Of a stretch of 64,000 bases of DNA, positions 54,209 to 63,649 are shown in pieces (positions within the stretch are counted from its first letter, which is position 1; every line of letters begins with the position of its first letter). Under the pieces are notes generated by a model. That model was not told the DNA's origin. It saw nothing but the letters and a program-made list of their open reading frames with translations, and did no database searches. The position numbers were made by a program, and so were the translations under genes. The stretch lies in contig DASZPH010000084.1 in NCBI GenBank assembly GCA_035550375.1, positions 124,001-188,000 on the forward strand. Reading direction: 5' to 3'. The DNA comes from DASSFG01 sp035550375 (GTDB lineage: Bacteria > Planctomycetota > Planctomycetia > Pirellulales > JAICIG01).

Positions 54209-55345
54209 ATGCCCGATCTCGTTCGCCAGGAGGTGGCTGCCTCGCAACTGATTGTGGTCAAGGTCGGCACGCGCATCCTCACGCGACCCGACGGCCGACT
54301 CAACGAAGAGCGCATCGCGGCGCTGGCCCACGAGATCCACCAAGCGCTCGATCTGGGGCGAAAAGTGGTGCTGGTCAGCTCCGGCGCCGTGGGGGCCGGC
54401 ATGGGGGCTCTGGGGCTGGCGGAACGGCCCCGCGACCTGGCCCATCTGCAGGCGGTCGCCGCCGTCGGCCAGTGTCAGCTCGTCCAGACCTACGACCGGT
54501 CGCTGCGCGCCTTCGGCCGCCACGCCGCGCAGGTGCTGCTGATCGCCGACGACCTCGACGACCGCACGCGCTACCTGAACGTGCGGAACACGCTCCTCAC
54601 GCTGCTGGAATACGGCGCCGTGCCGATCATCAACGAGAACGACACGGTGAGCGTTGACGAGTTGCAGACCACCTTCGGCGACAACGATCGCTTGGCGGCG
54701 ATGGTGACCAACCTCCTGCGGGCGCCTTTGCTCGTGCTCCTTTCCGATGTCGACGGGCTGTACGACGGCGACCCGGCTTCGCCCGGAGCACGGGTGATCT
54801 CGACCGTAACGAAGCTCGACGACGCGGTGTTTGCCCTGGTGTGCGACCGGCGGACCGGATTGAGCAAGGGGGGAATGGCAAGCAAGCTGGCAGCCGCCCG
54901 CATGGCCACGCTGGCCGGCGAAAACGTGATCATCGCCAACGGCCGCGAGCCTGGGGCGCTGGGGCGCATTCTGGCCGGGGAAGTCGAAGGGACGCTGGTC
55001 CTGGCACAAGGGCAGGCAATCACCTCCTGGAAACGCTGGATCGGCTTCACGGCCCAGCCGCGCGGGGTTCTGGTTCTCGACGAGGGGGCGCGGGCCGCCA
55101 TCGAGAAGCAAGGCCGCAGCTTGCTGGCGATCGGCATCGTCGAGTGCACGGGAGAGTTCAAAAAGGGGGACGTGGTAGCGGTGCGTGATGCCCACGGCGC
55201 CGAGTTCGCCCGCGGCTTGACCAACTATGCCGCAGCCGACATCCTGCGGATCAAGGGACTGAAGACGGCCGCGATCGCCGCCGCCCTGGGTCACTGTCCC
55301 TACCAGGAAGTGATCCACCGCGACAACATGGTGGTGACCACGTAA
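54209..55345 (+). CDS. proB: Glutamate 5-kinase ProB with PUA domain
   Basis: 378 aa from the ATG at 54209, normal for ProB; the frame is open far upstream but antisense to the hydrolase gene. Amino-acid kinase domain: VVKVGTRIL, VLVSSGAVGAGMGALGL, QLVQTYDRS, YLNVRNTLLTLLEYGAVPIINENDTV and FGDNDRLAAMV (substrate and nucleotide sites). The C-terminal PUA domain runs from about residue 280 (GVLVLDEGARAAI, FKKGDVVAVRD). It phosphorylates glutamate in the first step of proline synthesis. No proA is in the window. Confidence 0.95.
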   Translation: MPDLVRQEVAASQLIVVKVGTRILTRPDGRLNEERIAALAHEIHQALDLGRKVVLVSSGAVGAGMGALGLAERPRDLAHLQAVAAVGQCQLVQTYDRSLRAFGRHAAQVLLIADDLDDRTRYLNVRNTLLTLLEYGAVPIINENDTVSVDELQTTFGDNDRLAAMVTNLLRAPLLVLLSDVDGLYDGDPASPGARVISTVTKLDDAVFALVCDRRTGLSKGGMASKLAAARMATLAGENVIIANGREPGALGRILAGEVEGTLVLAQGQAITSWKRWIGFTAQPRGVLVLDEGARAAIEKQGRSLLAIGIVECTGEFKKGDVVAVRDAHGAEFARGLTNYAAADILRIKGLKTAAIAAALGHCPYQEVIHRDNMVVTT

Positions 55346-55361
55346 CTTGGGTCGGGCCCTC

Positions 55362-56030
55362 TCACCTGCCCACCGGCCCCTTGCCGTTGAGGGCTTCCGA
55401 GGCCGTGACGATCGTTTCGGCGATTTCTACGAGCTTCTTGTTCTTGTTGCTGGCAAATTTTTGCAGCCGGCGAAATGCCTCCGGCTCGTCAACCCCTAAG
55501 TGCTTCATGAGCAGTCCTTTAGCCCGCTCGATCACCTTGCGGTCCGCCAGCGATTGACGCAAATCGGCCGCCTCTTTGCGCAGGGCCTCAAATTCCTGAT
55601 GGCGCCGCACCGCCATGGCAATGCCGGCCTCGATCTGCGACTGCGTGGCCGGCTTCATCAGGTAGCCCAGTATGTGATTGTGCTCGGCCCGCTCGATGAG
55701 CTCGGGCCGGCAGAACGCCGTCAGAACGATGATCGGCGCCGGCGACCGCTCGTAGATGGCCATGGCCGCGTCCAGGCCATCCATGTCGGGCATCTCGATG
55801 TCGGTCATCACCAGATCAGGAGTTTCGGCGAGGCAGTGGTTGACGAGTTCCCGACCGGTCGCCCCGGCGAACACCACCTCGTGCCCCAGCCCCCTCAGCA
55901 TCGCGGCGACGGTTCGGCGTATCTCGGGATCGTCATCCGCGATGGCCACCCGCAGCCGCTCCGTCCCCATGTCGGCCTCCGCCGCCAGTTCCGCCGTGGG
56001 ACTTGCAATCATCGACGCACTCCCTTTCAT
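55362..56030 (-). CDS. ANTAR-domain response regulator, second copy
   Basis: 222 aa from the ATG at 56030, chosen because GGGAG lies 8 bases upstream; later ATGs (56012, 55970) are in frame. Receiver domain residues 26-140, with acceptor Asp77 (DLVMTDIEMPDMDG) and Lys in YLMKPAT. The coiled coil FEALRKEAADLRQSLADRK precedes the C-terminal ANTAR helices (RAKGLLMKHLGVDEPEAFRRLQKFASNKNKK). The same architecture and linker occur in the regulator at 7303-7899, so they are close paralogues. It stands alone, without a kinase neighbour. It probably binds RNA and prevents termination. Confidence 0.93.
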   Translation of the reverse strand: MKGSASMIASPTAELAAEADMGTERLRVAIADDDPEIRRTVAAMLRGLGHEVVFAGATGRELVNHCLAETPDLVMTDIEMPDMDGLDAAMAIYERSPAPIIVLTAFCRPELIERAEHNHILGYLMKPATQSQIEAGIAMAVRRHQEFEALRKEAADLRQSLADRKVIERAKGLLMKHLGVDEPEAFRRLQKFASNKNKKLVEIAETIVTASEALNGKGPVGR

Positions 56031-56340
56031 TGAACAACTCCCAGCCCTCACCATCCGTCAGATGTGGAGGCTTGAAACAGCCCATCAAACCCTGAGTTCG
56101 CGGTGCTCATCCGACGGCAGTGGGTTACACGGAATCGTGCAATCTCACAGTCGGGCATCTGATGTGCAGCAAGGCGTATGCCGGTAAATTGCAAGATAGA
56201 CGGATCGGGCAGAATACACGCAGGAAACCCGGAAGTAGGCCGATACAAATCTCGTTGAGCCCGCCAACCTTACATCGTCTCCGCGGCTGCCCTGGCGCAC
56301 GGATGACCAGCGCGGCCTCTTCGTACCCAGAGGGCCAGTG
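56031..56340. other. Divergent intergenic region between ANTAR regulator and treY
   Basis: 310 bases, both genes pointing outward. Between 56103 and 56198 it shares ordered short blocks (GTGCTCA, GTTACAC, CACAGT-GGGCATCT, TATGCCG, GATAG) with the small RNA region at 43831-43915. No T run or clear promoter was found for this copy. The remainder shows no coding frame I would trust. Confidence 0.5.
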
Positions 56341-59250
56341 ATGCAGCGGTTTAGTCGAGTGCCGGTCGCCACCTACCGGCTTCAATTCACGCCGGATTTC
56401 ACCTTTCAAGACGCGCGCGCCCTGGTGGGCTATCTCGACGAGTTAGGCATCACCGACGCTTACGCCTCCCCCTTGTTCCGCGCCTGCCGTTCCAGCACCC
56501 ACGGCTACGACGTCGTCGATCATGGCGTGATCAGCCCCGATTTTGGCACGGAGGACGACTTCCTTCAGTTTGCGGCGGAGCTCAAAAGCCACAACATGGG
56601 CCTGCTGATGGACGTCGTCCCCAATCACATGGGTATCGACGACCCGAACAACCGCCTCTGGCAAGACGTGCTGGAAAACGGTCCTGCGTCCCCCTACGCC
56701 TGGTTCTTCGATATCGACTGGAACCCGCCCAAGGAGGAACTCAAGAACAAGGTGTTGCTGCCGTTTCTGGGCGACCAGTTCGGCCGAGCGCTGGAAAGCC
56801 AGCAGCTCAAGCTTCGGTGTGAGGGAGGAACTTTTTACCTCGAGTATTACGACCGGCGGTTTCCGCTTTCGCTGCACACCTGGCCGCGGGTGCTGGAACT
56901 CGTGCAGCAACACGCCGTCGGACAGCTTGAGCCCGACGACCCACACTGGCTCGAACTGGAAAGCATCATCATCTCGCTGCGAAATCTACCCGCCCTTTCT
57001 GAGACCGATCCGGAGAAGATTCACCAACGCCAGCTCGAGCGGGAGGTCGCCCCGCGGCGAATCGCCTCGTTGATCGCCGCTTCGCCGGCGATCAAAAGGG
57101 CCATCGATCAGGCGGTCAAGGACTTCAACGGGGTGCTCGGCGAACCGAGCAGTTTCGACCGTCTGGAGCAGCTTCTCGCCGAGCAGGCCTACCGCCTGGC
57201 TTACTGGCGGGTGGCGGCCGACGAAATCAACTACCGGCGTTTCTTCGACGTCAAGGAGCTGGCGGCCATCCACGTTGAGCTCCCCGCCGTGTTCCGCACG
57301 GTCCACGAACTCGTCTTTCGCTTCCTGAAAGAGGGACAAGTCACCGGCCTGCGCATCGACCACCCCGACGGCTTGTTCGACCCGGAGCGGTACTTTGCCA
57401 GCCTGCAAGACGAGTATTGCCAGATGGTCGGCTGCGAGGCGCCCAGCCCGGGCGACGACCGGCCGCGGCCCGCCGAGTTGCCGCTCTATGTTGTCGCCGA
57501 AAAAATCCTGGGGCACGACGAATCGTTGCCGCGCACCTGGGCGGCGATGGGAACGACCGGCTACGACTTTTTGAACCTGGTGAACGGCGTCTTCGTCGAC
57601 GGCCGAAACGCCGGCCTGATGCGCGGCCAGTACGTCCGCTTCACGGGTCAGAACCGCCGCTTTCGTGACGTGGCTTATGAAAGCAAGAAGGTGATTCTTG
57701 AGTGGTCGATGTCAAGCGAACTGCACGTGCTGGCCCGCCGCCTCGATCGCATTTCCGAAAGTCACCGGTACTCGCGCGACTTCACCTTCGCCACACTCCA
57801 CAACGCCTTGATGGAAACGATCGCCTGCTTTCCGGTCTACCGTACGTATATCCGGCTGGGGAGCGAGCCCTTGCGCGACGAAGACCGCCGCCGCATCACC
57901 TCGGCCCTGCGCATCGCCAAACGGCGAAACCCCGAAATCGACGCCTCGGTTTTCGACTTCCTCGGCTCGGTACTATTGCTGGAACACCCGCCTCACCTCA
58001 GCGAGGCGCAGCGCGACGAGCGGCGCGAGTTCGTGCTGCGTTTTCAGCAACTCAGCGGGCCGGTCACCGCCAAGGGGATCGAAGATACGGCCTTCTATCG
58101 CGATTACCCGCTGCTGTCGCTCGACGACGTGGGGGGCGATCCCGAGCATTTTGGCACGCCCCTCGAACTCTTCCATCGCCGCAACCGCGAACGTCTGGAA
58201 GCGTGGCCGCACACCATGCTTGCCACCAGCACCCACGACACGAAGAAGAGCGAAGACGTTCGGGCGCGTATCAACCTGCTCTCGGAATGTCCCAACGAAT
58301 GGGAACAGGCGGTCCTGCGATGGCACGCGATGAACGCGCGGCACAAGACCGAGGTCGACGGCGTCGGGGCGCCCATCGAGAACGAAGAGTATCTCCTCTA
58401 TCAGACACTCATCGGCACCTGGCCCCTGGAGTTGGAACCGGATTGGCAGACGTTCGTCGATCGGATCAGGCAGTACATGTCGAAAGCGATGAAGGAGGCG
58501 AAAGCCAACACAAGCTGGACGAACCCGTCGGAGGACTGGGAAGCCGCGGTCGACCGCTTTGTGTCCGCCATACTCGACCGGCAGACGTCGCGAGAGTTCC
58601 TGGACGATTTTGAGCGCTTTCACGCCCCGCTGGCCGCGGCCGGCATGCACAACTCTCTCGCCCAAGTGCTGCTCAAGATGTTCTCGCCGGGAATGCCCGA
58701 CTTCTACCAGGGGACCGAGCTGTGGGATTTCAGCCTCGTTGATCCCGACAACCGCCGACCGGTCGATTTCGGCCTCCGCCGCGGGCTCCTGGCGGAGCTG
58801 AAATCGCAAGGCGAAAGCGATCTGGTCCGCCTGTCACAGTCCCTCATGGAGAACTGGCGAGACGGCCGGATCAAGCTTTACGTCACCTACCGTGGCTTGA
58901 ACTTTCGCCGGCGCCACGCGGAGTTGTTCAAGTTCGGCGATTACGTCCCGCTGGAGACGTCGGGACCGGCGGCGGAGCACGTCTGCGCCTTCGCGCGAGT
59001 TCGCGAGGGACGGGCGGCTGTGATCGTCGCACCGCGTCTGGTGCTGGGACTGCAAGCGGCCGGCCGGCCGATCTGGCACGCCGACGTCTGGAAGGGGACC
59101 GTGGTCGCCCTTCCAGAGGCAGCGCGCGAGTGGCAAAACCTGTTTACCGGCGAGCGCTTGGCGGGCTCGCAAAGAGAACTGCCGGTCGCGTCGCTTCTGG
59201 GCAATTGCCCGGTGGCGCTTCTTTTTGCAGGCCACGAAGGGCTTGTTTGA
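56341..59250 (+). CDS. treY: Malto-oligosyltrehalose synthase TreY
   Basis: 969 aa from the ATG at 56341 (a GTG lies directly before it). GH13 features: VATYRLQFTPDFTF at the N-terminus, YASPLF...STHGYDVVDHG, region I DVVPNHMG, region II GLRIDHPDGLFDP with catalytic Asp340, and later TSTHDTKKSEDVRARI and GMPDFYQGTELWDFSLVDPDNRRPVDF. It turns the reducing end of maltodextrins into a trehalosyl unit; TreZ then releases trehalose. TreZ and TreX are not in the window. Confidence 0.95.
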   Translation: MQRFSRVPVATYRLQFTPDFTFQDARALVGYLDELGITDAYASPLFRACRSSTHGYDVVDHGVISPDFGTEDDFLQFAAELKSHNMGLLMDVVPNHMGIDDPNNRLWQDVLENGPASPYAWFFDIDWNPPKEELKNKVLLPFLGDQFGRALESQQLKLRCEGGTFYLEYYDRRFPLSLHTWPRVLELVQQHAVGQLEPDDPHWLELESIIISLRNLPALSETDPEKIHQRQLEREVAPRRIASLIAASPAIKRAIDQAVKDFNGVLGEPSSFDRLEQLLAEQAYRLAYWRVAADEINYRRFFDVKELAAIHVELPAVFRTVHELVFRFLKEGQVTGLRIDHPDGLFDPERYFASLQDEYCQMVGCEAPSPGDDRPRPAELPLYVVAEKILGHDESLPRTWAAMGTTGYDFLNLVNGVFVDGRNAGLMRGQYVRFTGQNRRFRDVAYESKKVILEWSMSSELHVLARRLDRISESHRYSRDFTFATLHNALMETIACFPVYRTYIRLGSEPLRDEDRRRITSALRIAKRRNPEIDASVFDFLGSVLLLEHPPHLSEAQRDERREFVLRFQQLSGPVTAKGIEDTAFYRDYPLLSLDDVGGDPEHFGTPLELFHRRNRERLEAWPHTMLATSTHDTKKSEDVRARINLLSECPNEWEQAVLRWHAMNARHKTEVDGVGAPIENEEYLLYQTLIGTWPLELEPDWQTFVDRIRQYMSKAMKEAKANTSWTNPSEDWEAAVDRFVSAILDRQTSREFLDDFERFHAPLAAAGMHNSLAQVLLKMFSPGMPDFYQGTELWDFSLVDPDNRRPVDFGLRRGLLAELKSQGESDLVRLSQSLMENWRDGRIKLYVTYRGLNFRRRHAELFKFGDYVPLETSGPAAEHVCAFARVREGRAAVIVAPRLVLGLQAAGRPIWHADVWKGTVVALPEAAREWQNLFTGERLAGSQRELPVASLLGNCPVALLFAGHEGLV

Positions 59251-59519
59251 CGGGGGAACGAGCGGGCGAGAACGCTCCGGTTGCCTATCCGGCGCAAGCG
59301 GTGACCGTTGGGGGGACGGCGCCGAGTGCCGGCCCGAGAGCACAATTCGGCCCGGTTGGCGGGTCCAACCTGGCGGTCGCCGTTGGCTCCCGGCCAAGTT
59401 AAACGATGATGCAGGTCAAAGAGTGCAAACCGCCCTTCCATCCGCGCCCCTGAGAACGATAGGATCCACTCCCAGCGAGGGCCGCGTTCAACATACTTTT
59501 TGCACTTTGAGGTCGCGTC

Positions 59520-60311
59520 ATGGCCGATGAAATTGACTATCAGATCTTCGGTTCCGAAATGCAGTACGTCGAGGTCACCCTCGACCCGGACGAAGTCGTG
59601 ATTGCCGAGCCGGGCATGATGATGTACATGACCCCCGGCATCCAGATGGAGACCGTCTTTGGCGATCCGTCGGCCAAGTCGGGCGGTTTCTGGAGCAAGG
59701 TGGCTGCCGCGGGCAAGCGAGCCCTCACCGGCGAGTCGGTTTTTATCACCACGTTCCGCAACGGCGCGGCGCGGCGCGAGCACGTCGCCTTCGCCGCTCC
59801 CTACCCGGGCAAAATCCTGCCGATGCACCTCGATGAGTTGGGCGGCGAACTGATCTGCCAGAAGGACTCTTTCGTCTGCGCCGCCCGCGGCATCCAGATC
59901 GGCGTCGCGTTCCAGAAACGAATCGGCGTCGGACTTTTCGGGGGCGAAGGTTTTATCATGCAGCGGCTGACCGGGGACGGCGTGGCGCTTGTCCACGCCG
60001 GCGGCACCATGATGCATCGCGAACTGGCCCCCGGCGAAACACTTAAACTGGATACCGGCTGCCTGGTGGCGATGACCAGCGGAATCGACTACGACATCCA
60101 GTTCGTGGGCGGAATCAAGAACACGCTTTTCGGAGGCGAGGGGCTGTTCTTCGCCACGCTCACCGGTCCGGGCCAGGTCTGGTGCCAGTCGCTCCCCTTC
60201 TCGCGTCTGGCGGGCCGCGTGCTTGCCAACGCTCCTCAGCGGGGCGGCAGCCGCGAAGAAGGCTCGCTGCTGGGCGGTCTGGGGCGGCTGATCGACGGCG
60301 ACAACGAGTGA
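59520..60311 (+). CDS. AIM24/TIGR00266 family protein
   Basis: 263 aa, no signal peptide. Typical beta-rich sequence: MQYVEVTLDPDEVVIAEPGMMMYM, SVFITTFRNG, GKILPMHLDELGGELICQKDSFVCA, FGGEGFIMQRLTGDGVALVHAGGTM and GGIKNTLFGGEGLFFATLTGPGQVW (only first 20 residues of the longest blocks needed). Length and blocks match the bacterial TIGR00266 group. Function is unknown; yeast relatives are mitochondrial. It follows treY by 269 bases and precedes the SGNH-like gene by 6 bases. Confidence 0.9.
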   Translation: MADEIDYQIFGSEMQYVEVTLDPDEVVIAEPGMMMYMTPGIQMETVFGDPSAKSGGFWSKVAAAGKRALTGESVFITTFRNGAARREHVAFAAPYPGKILPMHLDELGGELICQKDSFVCAARGIQIGVAFQKRIGVGLFGGEGFIMQRLTGDGVALVHAGGTMMHRELAPGETLKLDTGCLVAMTSGIDYDIQFVGGIKNTLFGGEGLFFATLTGPGQVWCQSLPFSRLAGRVLANAPQRGGSREEGSLLGGLGRLIDGDNE

Positions 60312-60317
60312 CCATCG

Positions 60318-61370
60318 ATGGCCCGACGAAGGCAAAGAGCGCTCGCGGCACTGGCGGTGTTCGCCTGCACTTTGCTCGCTTTGCCAATCGTGGTGGGACG
60401 AGTGCTGGGCGAGCCGCGAGCCGAAGCGCTCGAAGCGAAATGGCGTGACTTCGAAAACGGCGCCGACGAGTACGACGTCGTTTTCATCGGCACGAGCCAC
60501 GTGCAGCGGCACGTCGATCCTCGCCGGGTCGACGAGGTGCTGACCGCGCGCGGCATCATCGCCAGGTCGTACAACTTCGGGTTGCCGAAGATGAGCATCC
60601 TGGAGGGGCTCGAGCTCGTAGAACGGCTCGAGCGCCGGCGGCCGCGCCGGCTGAAGTTCGTGGTGATCGAGCCGACCCTTTATCTCTACGACACCGACAA
60701 CTGGGCGAGCGATCGTGCCATCGCCGGCCACGACTGGCGAAACACGGCGCTCGCAATCCGCCTCACCTGGAGCAGCGAAGCCCGGCGGCAAGCCGGTTTC
60801 TGGGGAAAAGTCGCCTCGATCCGGCCTCACGTTCTCAGTTTTTTGTGCCGCTACTTCAATCTCGGCCGAGGCTGGTTGGTCTTCTCGCAGGCAAAAGAAT
60901 CGCCAGAGCGTGAGGGAAGTGCGGACGTGCCCGTATCGGATTCGCGCGGCTTTGCCGCGCTGCCGAACGTCCCGCCCCCGGCCGGCGGCGAACTGGGGGA
61001 GTGGCAGCGTCGTTTTCTCCGGTTTCTCGAGATCGAGCCCGACTGGAAGGGACGCGGTCTCAGCGTCGCGGAGATCGCCTACTTCGACTGGCTCCTCGAA
61101 CGTATCCGGCAGACGGGGGCCCAACCCGTGTTTCTGCTAGGTCCAAAGGTCAAGCGCGACTCGCACACAGCAGCGGTGTTGTCGACCCACGGTGAGCGAT
61201 ACGGCAAGGTGCCGCTGTTGAATCACCTTCGTGGCCACGGTGAGGATGACCTCTACCAGCTTTGCTACTGGCACGACTTCGACCATCTGAATGCCGACGG
61301 CGCGACGCTGTTCTCTTGCCGTCTTGGCGCCGATATCAGCCGGCTGTTTCGCGGCATTGTGAGTCGGTGA
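60318..61370 (+). CDS. SGNH-hydrolase-like protein (AlgX/DltD-like), membrane-anchored
   Basis: 350 aa. An N-terminal hydrophobic anchor (residues 8-28) follows a basic MARRRQR. VVFIGTSHVQRHVDP gives a candidate nucleophile, Ser60, in a GTSH block. HDFDHLNADG gives Asp320-x-x-His323 near the C-terminus, as in SGNH enzymes that acylate or deacylate surface polymers. The middle is not recognisable. The start is 6 bases after the preceding stop, so it is probably co-transcribed with the AIM24-like gene. Confidence 0.65.
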   Translation: MARRRQRALAALAVFACTLLALPIVVGRVLGEPRAEALEAKWRDFENGADEYDVVFIGTSHVQRHVDPRRVDEVLTARGIIARSYNFGLPKMSILEGLELVERLERRRPRRLKFVVIEPTLYLYDTDNWASDRAIAGHDWRNTALAIRLTWSSEARRQAGFWGKVASIRPHVLSFLCRYFNLGRGWLVFSQAKESPEREGSADVPVSDSRGFAALPNVPPPAGGELGEWQRRFLRFLEIEPDWKGRGLSVAEIAYFDWLLERIRQTGAQPVFLLGPKVKRDSHTAAVLSTHGERYGKVPLLNHLRGHGEDDLYQLCYWHDFDHLNADGATLFSCRLGADISRLFRGIVSR

Positions 61371-61376
61371 GGTGAC

Positions 61377-62666
61377 CTACACCACCGGTTCCCAGCCGGG
61401 ACGGTACTCGCGCGACCAAAGGCCGACTTGCTCGTCGTCGCCGACGATCTGCTTGGCTTGCGGGTCGAACGTCACGGTGCGGCCGGTGCGGTAGGCGATG
61501 TTTCCCAGGTGACAGAGCGCCGTGCTCTTCACTCCTTCCTCGATCTCGGCATTGGGGCGCTGGCCCTCTCGGATACAGGTCAAGAAGTTGCCGATGTGAC
61601 TGGCGTCGTCGGTGCGGACGTCGCCTTCAGCCATTTGCTTGCCCGCCATGTCGTAGACCTTGTAGTTGCCATTCGTGAAGACGAGCGAACCTTCCTCGCC
61701 GTAGAACACGACGCCGAATGCTTCGCCTTCGAAGCCACGGCGGCTCCAGGTGCGGTGCTCCCAGTTGATCGCCTTGTCGCCGAAGTTCAACGTGACAATC
61801 TGCGTGTCGGGCGTCTCCTGGTCGTCGTCGAAGTGAAACCGGCCCCCGCCGCAGACGACGCTCTGCGGGTAGTCGACCTGGAGTCCCCAACGGCAGACAT
61901 CGAGGGCGTGGATGCCGTTGTTCCCCAATTCCCCCGTTCCCCAGTGCCAGAACCAGTGCCAGTTGTAGTGAATCAGGTTATCGCGATAGGGACGCACCGG
62001 CGCTGGGCCTTGCCAGAGATCATAGTCGAGCCAGGCGGGCGGGTCGGCCAGCTTGCCTTGACCGATGCTCGGCCGCGTGCTGTTGATCCAGCCGCGCGCC
62101 AAAAGCACGCGGCCGAGTTCTCCTTTGTGTACGCGCTGGACCGCTTCAATCATGCCCGCCGAACTGCGGCGCTGCGTGCCGAGTTGCACGACGCGCTGGT
62201 GCGTCCGCGCCGCGGCGACCATCAGTTCGCCTTCGCGGCCATTGTGGCAGGCCGGCTTTTCGACGTAGACGTGCTTGCCGTGGGTGCAGCCGAGAATCGT
62301 CGCCGGAGCGTGCCAGTGGTCGGGGGTGGCGATCACAATGGCGTCCACGGCGCGATCGTCGAGCACCCGGCGAAAATCCTTCACCCCCACGGGCGTAGCC
62401 GATTGCTGCTTGCCGACGGCCTCAAGCCCCTTGGCGATCGCCCGCTCGTCGACGTCGCAAATATATGCCACGCTGCAGTTCGGTTGTGCGGCAAATCCGG
62501 CGGCCAGAGCTTGGCCACGCCCGTTCGTTCCGATGATCGCGACGACAAGTCGGTCGTTCGCCGATTTCGTCGTTTCGGCGGCTGATGTTTCGCTCCACAC
62601 GGCCATTGCGGCGCCGGCCGCCGCGGCCTGTCCCAAAAACTTCCGACGACTCGACGGCTTGGACAT
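61377..62666 (-). CDS. Gfo/Idh/MocA family oxidoreductase with Tat signal, second copy
   Basis: 429 aa from the ATG at 62666, which follows a strong AGGAGGT site with a 7-base spacer (a GTG 9 bases upstream is also open). Tat signal: SSRRKFLGQAAAAGAAMAVW. Rossmann fold: VVAIIGTNGRGQALAAGF; EKP motif: HVYVEKPACHNG. The C-terminal domain has GNNGIHALDVCRWGLQVDYP, and ends with YRTGRTVTFDPQ. It is an exported dehydrogenase of unknown substrate. It differs clearly from the copy at 16912-18288, so they are separate subfamilies. Confidence 0.91.
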   Translation of the reverse strand: MSKPSSRRKFLGQAAAAGAAMAVWSETSAAETTKSANDRLVVAIIGTNGRGQALAAGFAAQPNCSVAYICDVDERAIAKGLEAVGKQQSATPVGVKDFRRVLDDRAVDAIVIATPDHWHAPATILGCTHGKHVYVEKPACHNGREGELMVAAARTHQRVVQLGTQRRSSAGMIEAVQRVHKGELGRVLLARGWINSTRPSIGQGKLADPPAWLDYDLWQGPAPVRPYRDNLIHYNWHWFWHWGTGELGNNGIHALDVCRWGLQVDYPQSVVCGGGRFHFDDDQETPDTQIVTLNFGDKAINWEHRTWSRRGFEGEAFGVVFYGEEGSLVFTNGNYKVYDMAGKQMAEGDVRTDDASHIGNFLTCIREGQRPNAEIEEGVKSTALCHLGNIAYRTGRTVTFDPQAKQIVGDDEQVGLWSREYRPGWEPVV

Positions 62667-62748
62667 GGCAAACACCTCCTGGAGGTTAAATGGCGATCAA
62701 AAGCGTTTATGGAAGAGTGAATTTGAGGGCAAAACGCCGGATCCTCGC

Positions 62749-63639
62749 TTACTCTCGGTCGTGGTGATGAACGCTGCCCTGCGAGTGGGTTGCATGAGGG
62801 GCATGTCCGGCGTGGTCGACGTACGCTCCGATGCCCGCCAACACGATGCCGGCAATCAGGGCAACCGATAGCAGCACGCGATCGTGCGAGTGAAACTGCA
62901 GTTCGGGCAACAGATCGCTGGTGGCGATGCACAAGAAGGTGCCCGCGGAGAACGCGAGCACCGAGGCCGTGATGTGCCAGTCGCCCCCCGCCATCCGGTC
63001 TGCAGCCACGTCGTAAAGAATCGCGCCCAGCGGCACCGCGAGCGCGTAGAGGAAATTCACCAGGTGCCGCTGACCGGCCGGCCGGCCCGCGACGGCCATC
63101 AGCGTGCCCAGAGTCAGCGAGTCAAACGGCTTGTGCAGCAGAATGGCCAGGAACACGACCGAGCCGGGCCAGACACCCACCTCCGGTTCGGCTTGCATAC
63201 TGGCCCCCAGCGCCATGCCGTCGAGCGCGCTGTGCACGACGAGTCCCGCCAGAGCGGCGCCCCACGTCAGACGCCGCGGTTGTTCCGGGGGGTGGTGATG
63301 GTGGTGTGAGTCGCCTTCATGATGCTCGTGGTCGCAGTCCCCGCCGTCCTCGTCGGGAGCATCGTGGTGGTGAAAATGAAACACGCGCTCCACGAAAAAC
63401 ATGAACAGAAATCCGCCCAGCAGCCAGCAGGCTGGCACGAAGCTCTCGCCGTCCCAGGCCTCGATCGCGTGCGGCAGCATGTTCAGCACTCCGACGCTGA
63501 GCATGGCGCCCCCCACAAAGCTCATGGCCATCTGCAAACGAAAGTGCGTCAGCCGGAAGCAATGAGGCAGGATGCCGCCCAGCAGCGAGAAGCCCACGAT
63601 CGAGGCGCAATAAATAACCAACAACGCCGGTTGCGACAT
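62749..63639 (-). CDS. ZIP family divalent metal transporter
   Basis: 296 aa with about eight transmembrane helices. The family helix IV signature is VHSALDGMALGA (His-Ser/Asn, Asp, Gly) and helix V has ILLHKPFDSLTLG. A long His/Asp/Glu-rich cytoplasmic loop (residues about 88-120, with HHHDAPDEDGGDCDHEHHEG) and a His-rich C-terminus probably bind zinc. It imports or moves Zn2+ or related metals across the inner membrane. Confidence 0.9.
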   Translation of the reverse strand: MSQPALLVIYCASIVGFSLLGGILPHCFRLTHFRLQMAMSFVGGAMLSVGVLNMLPHAIEAWDGESFVPACWLLGGFLFMFFVERVFHFHHHDAPDEDGGDCDHEHHEGDSHHHHHPPEQPRRLTWGAALAGLVVHSALDGMALGASMQAEPEVGVWPGSVVFLAILLHKPFDSLTLGTLMAVAGRPAGQRHLVNFLYALAVPLGAILYDVAADRMAGGDWHITASVLAFSAGTFLCIATSDLLPELQFHSHDRVLLSVALIAGIVLAGIGAYVDHAGHAPHATHSQGSVHHHDRE

Positions 63640-63649
63640 GGCTGACAGC

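Noticed and set aside
58941..61124. 727-codon minus-strand ORF
   Set aside because: It runs antisense across treY, the AIM24-like and the SGNH-like genes, all of which have family support.
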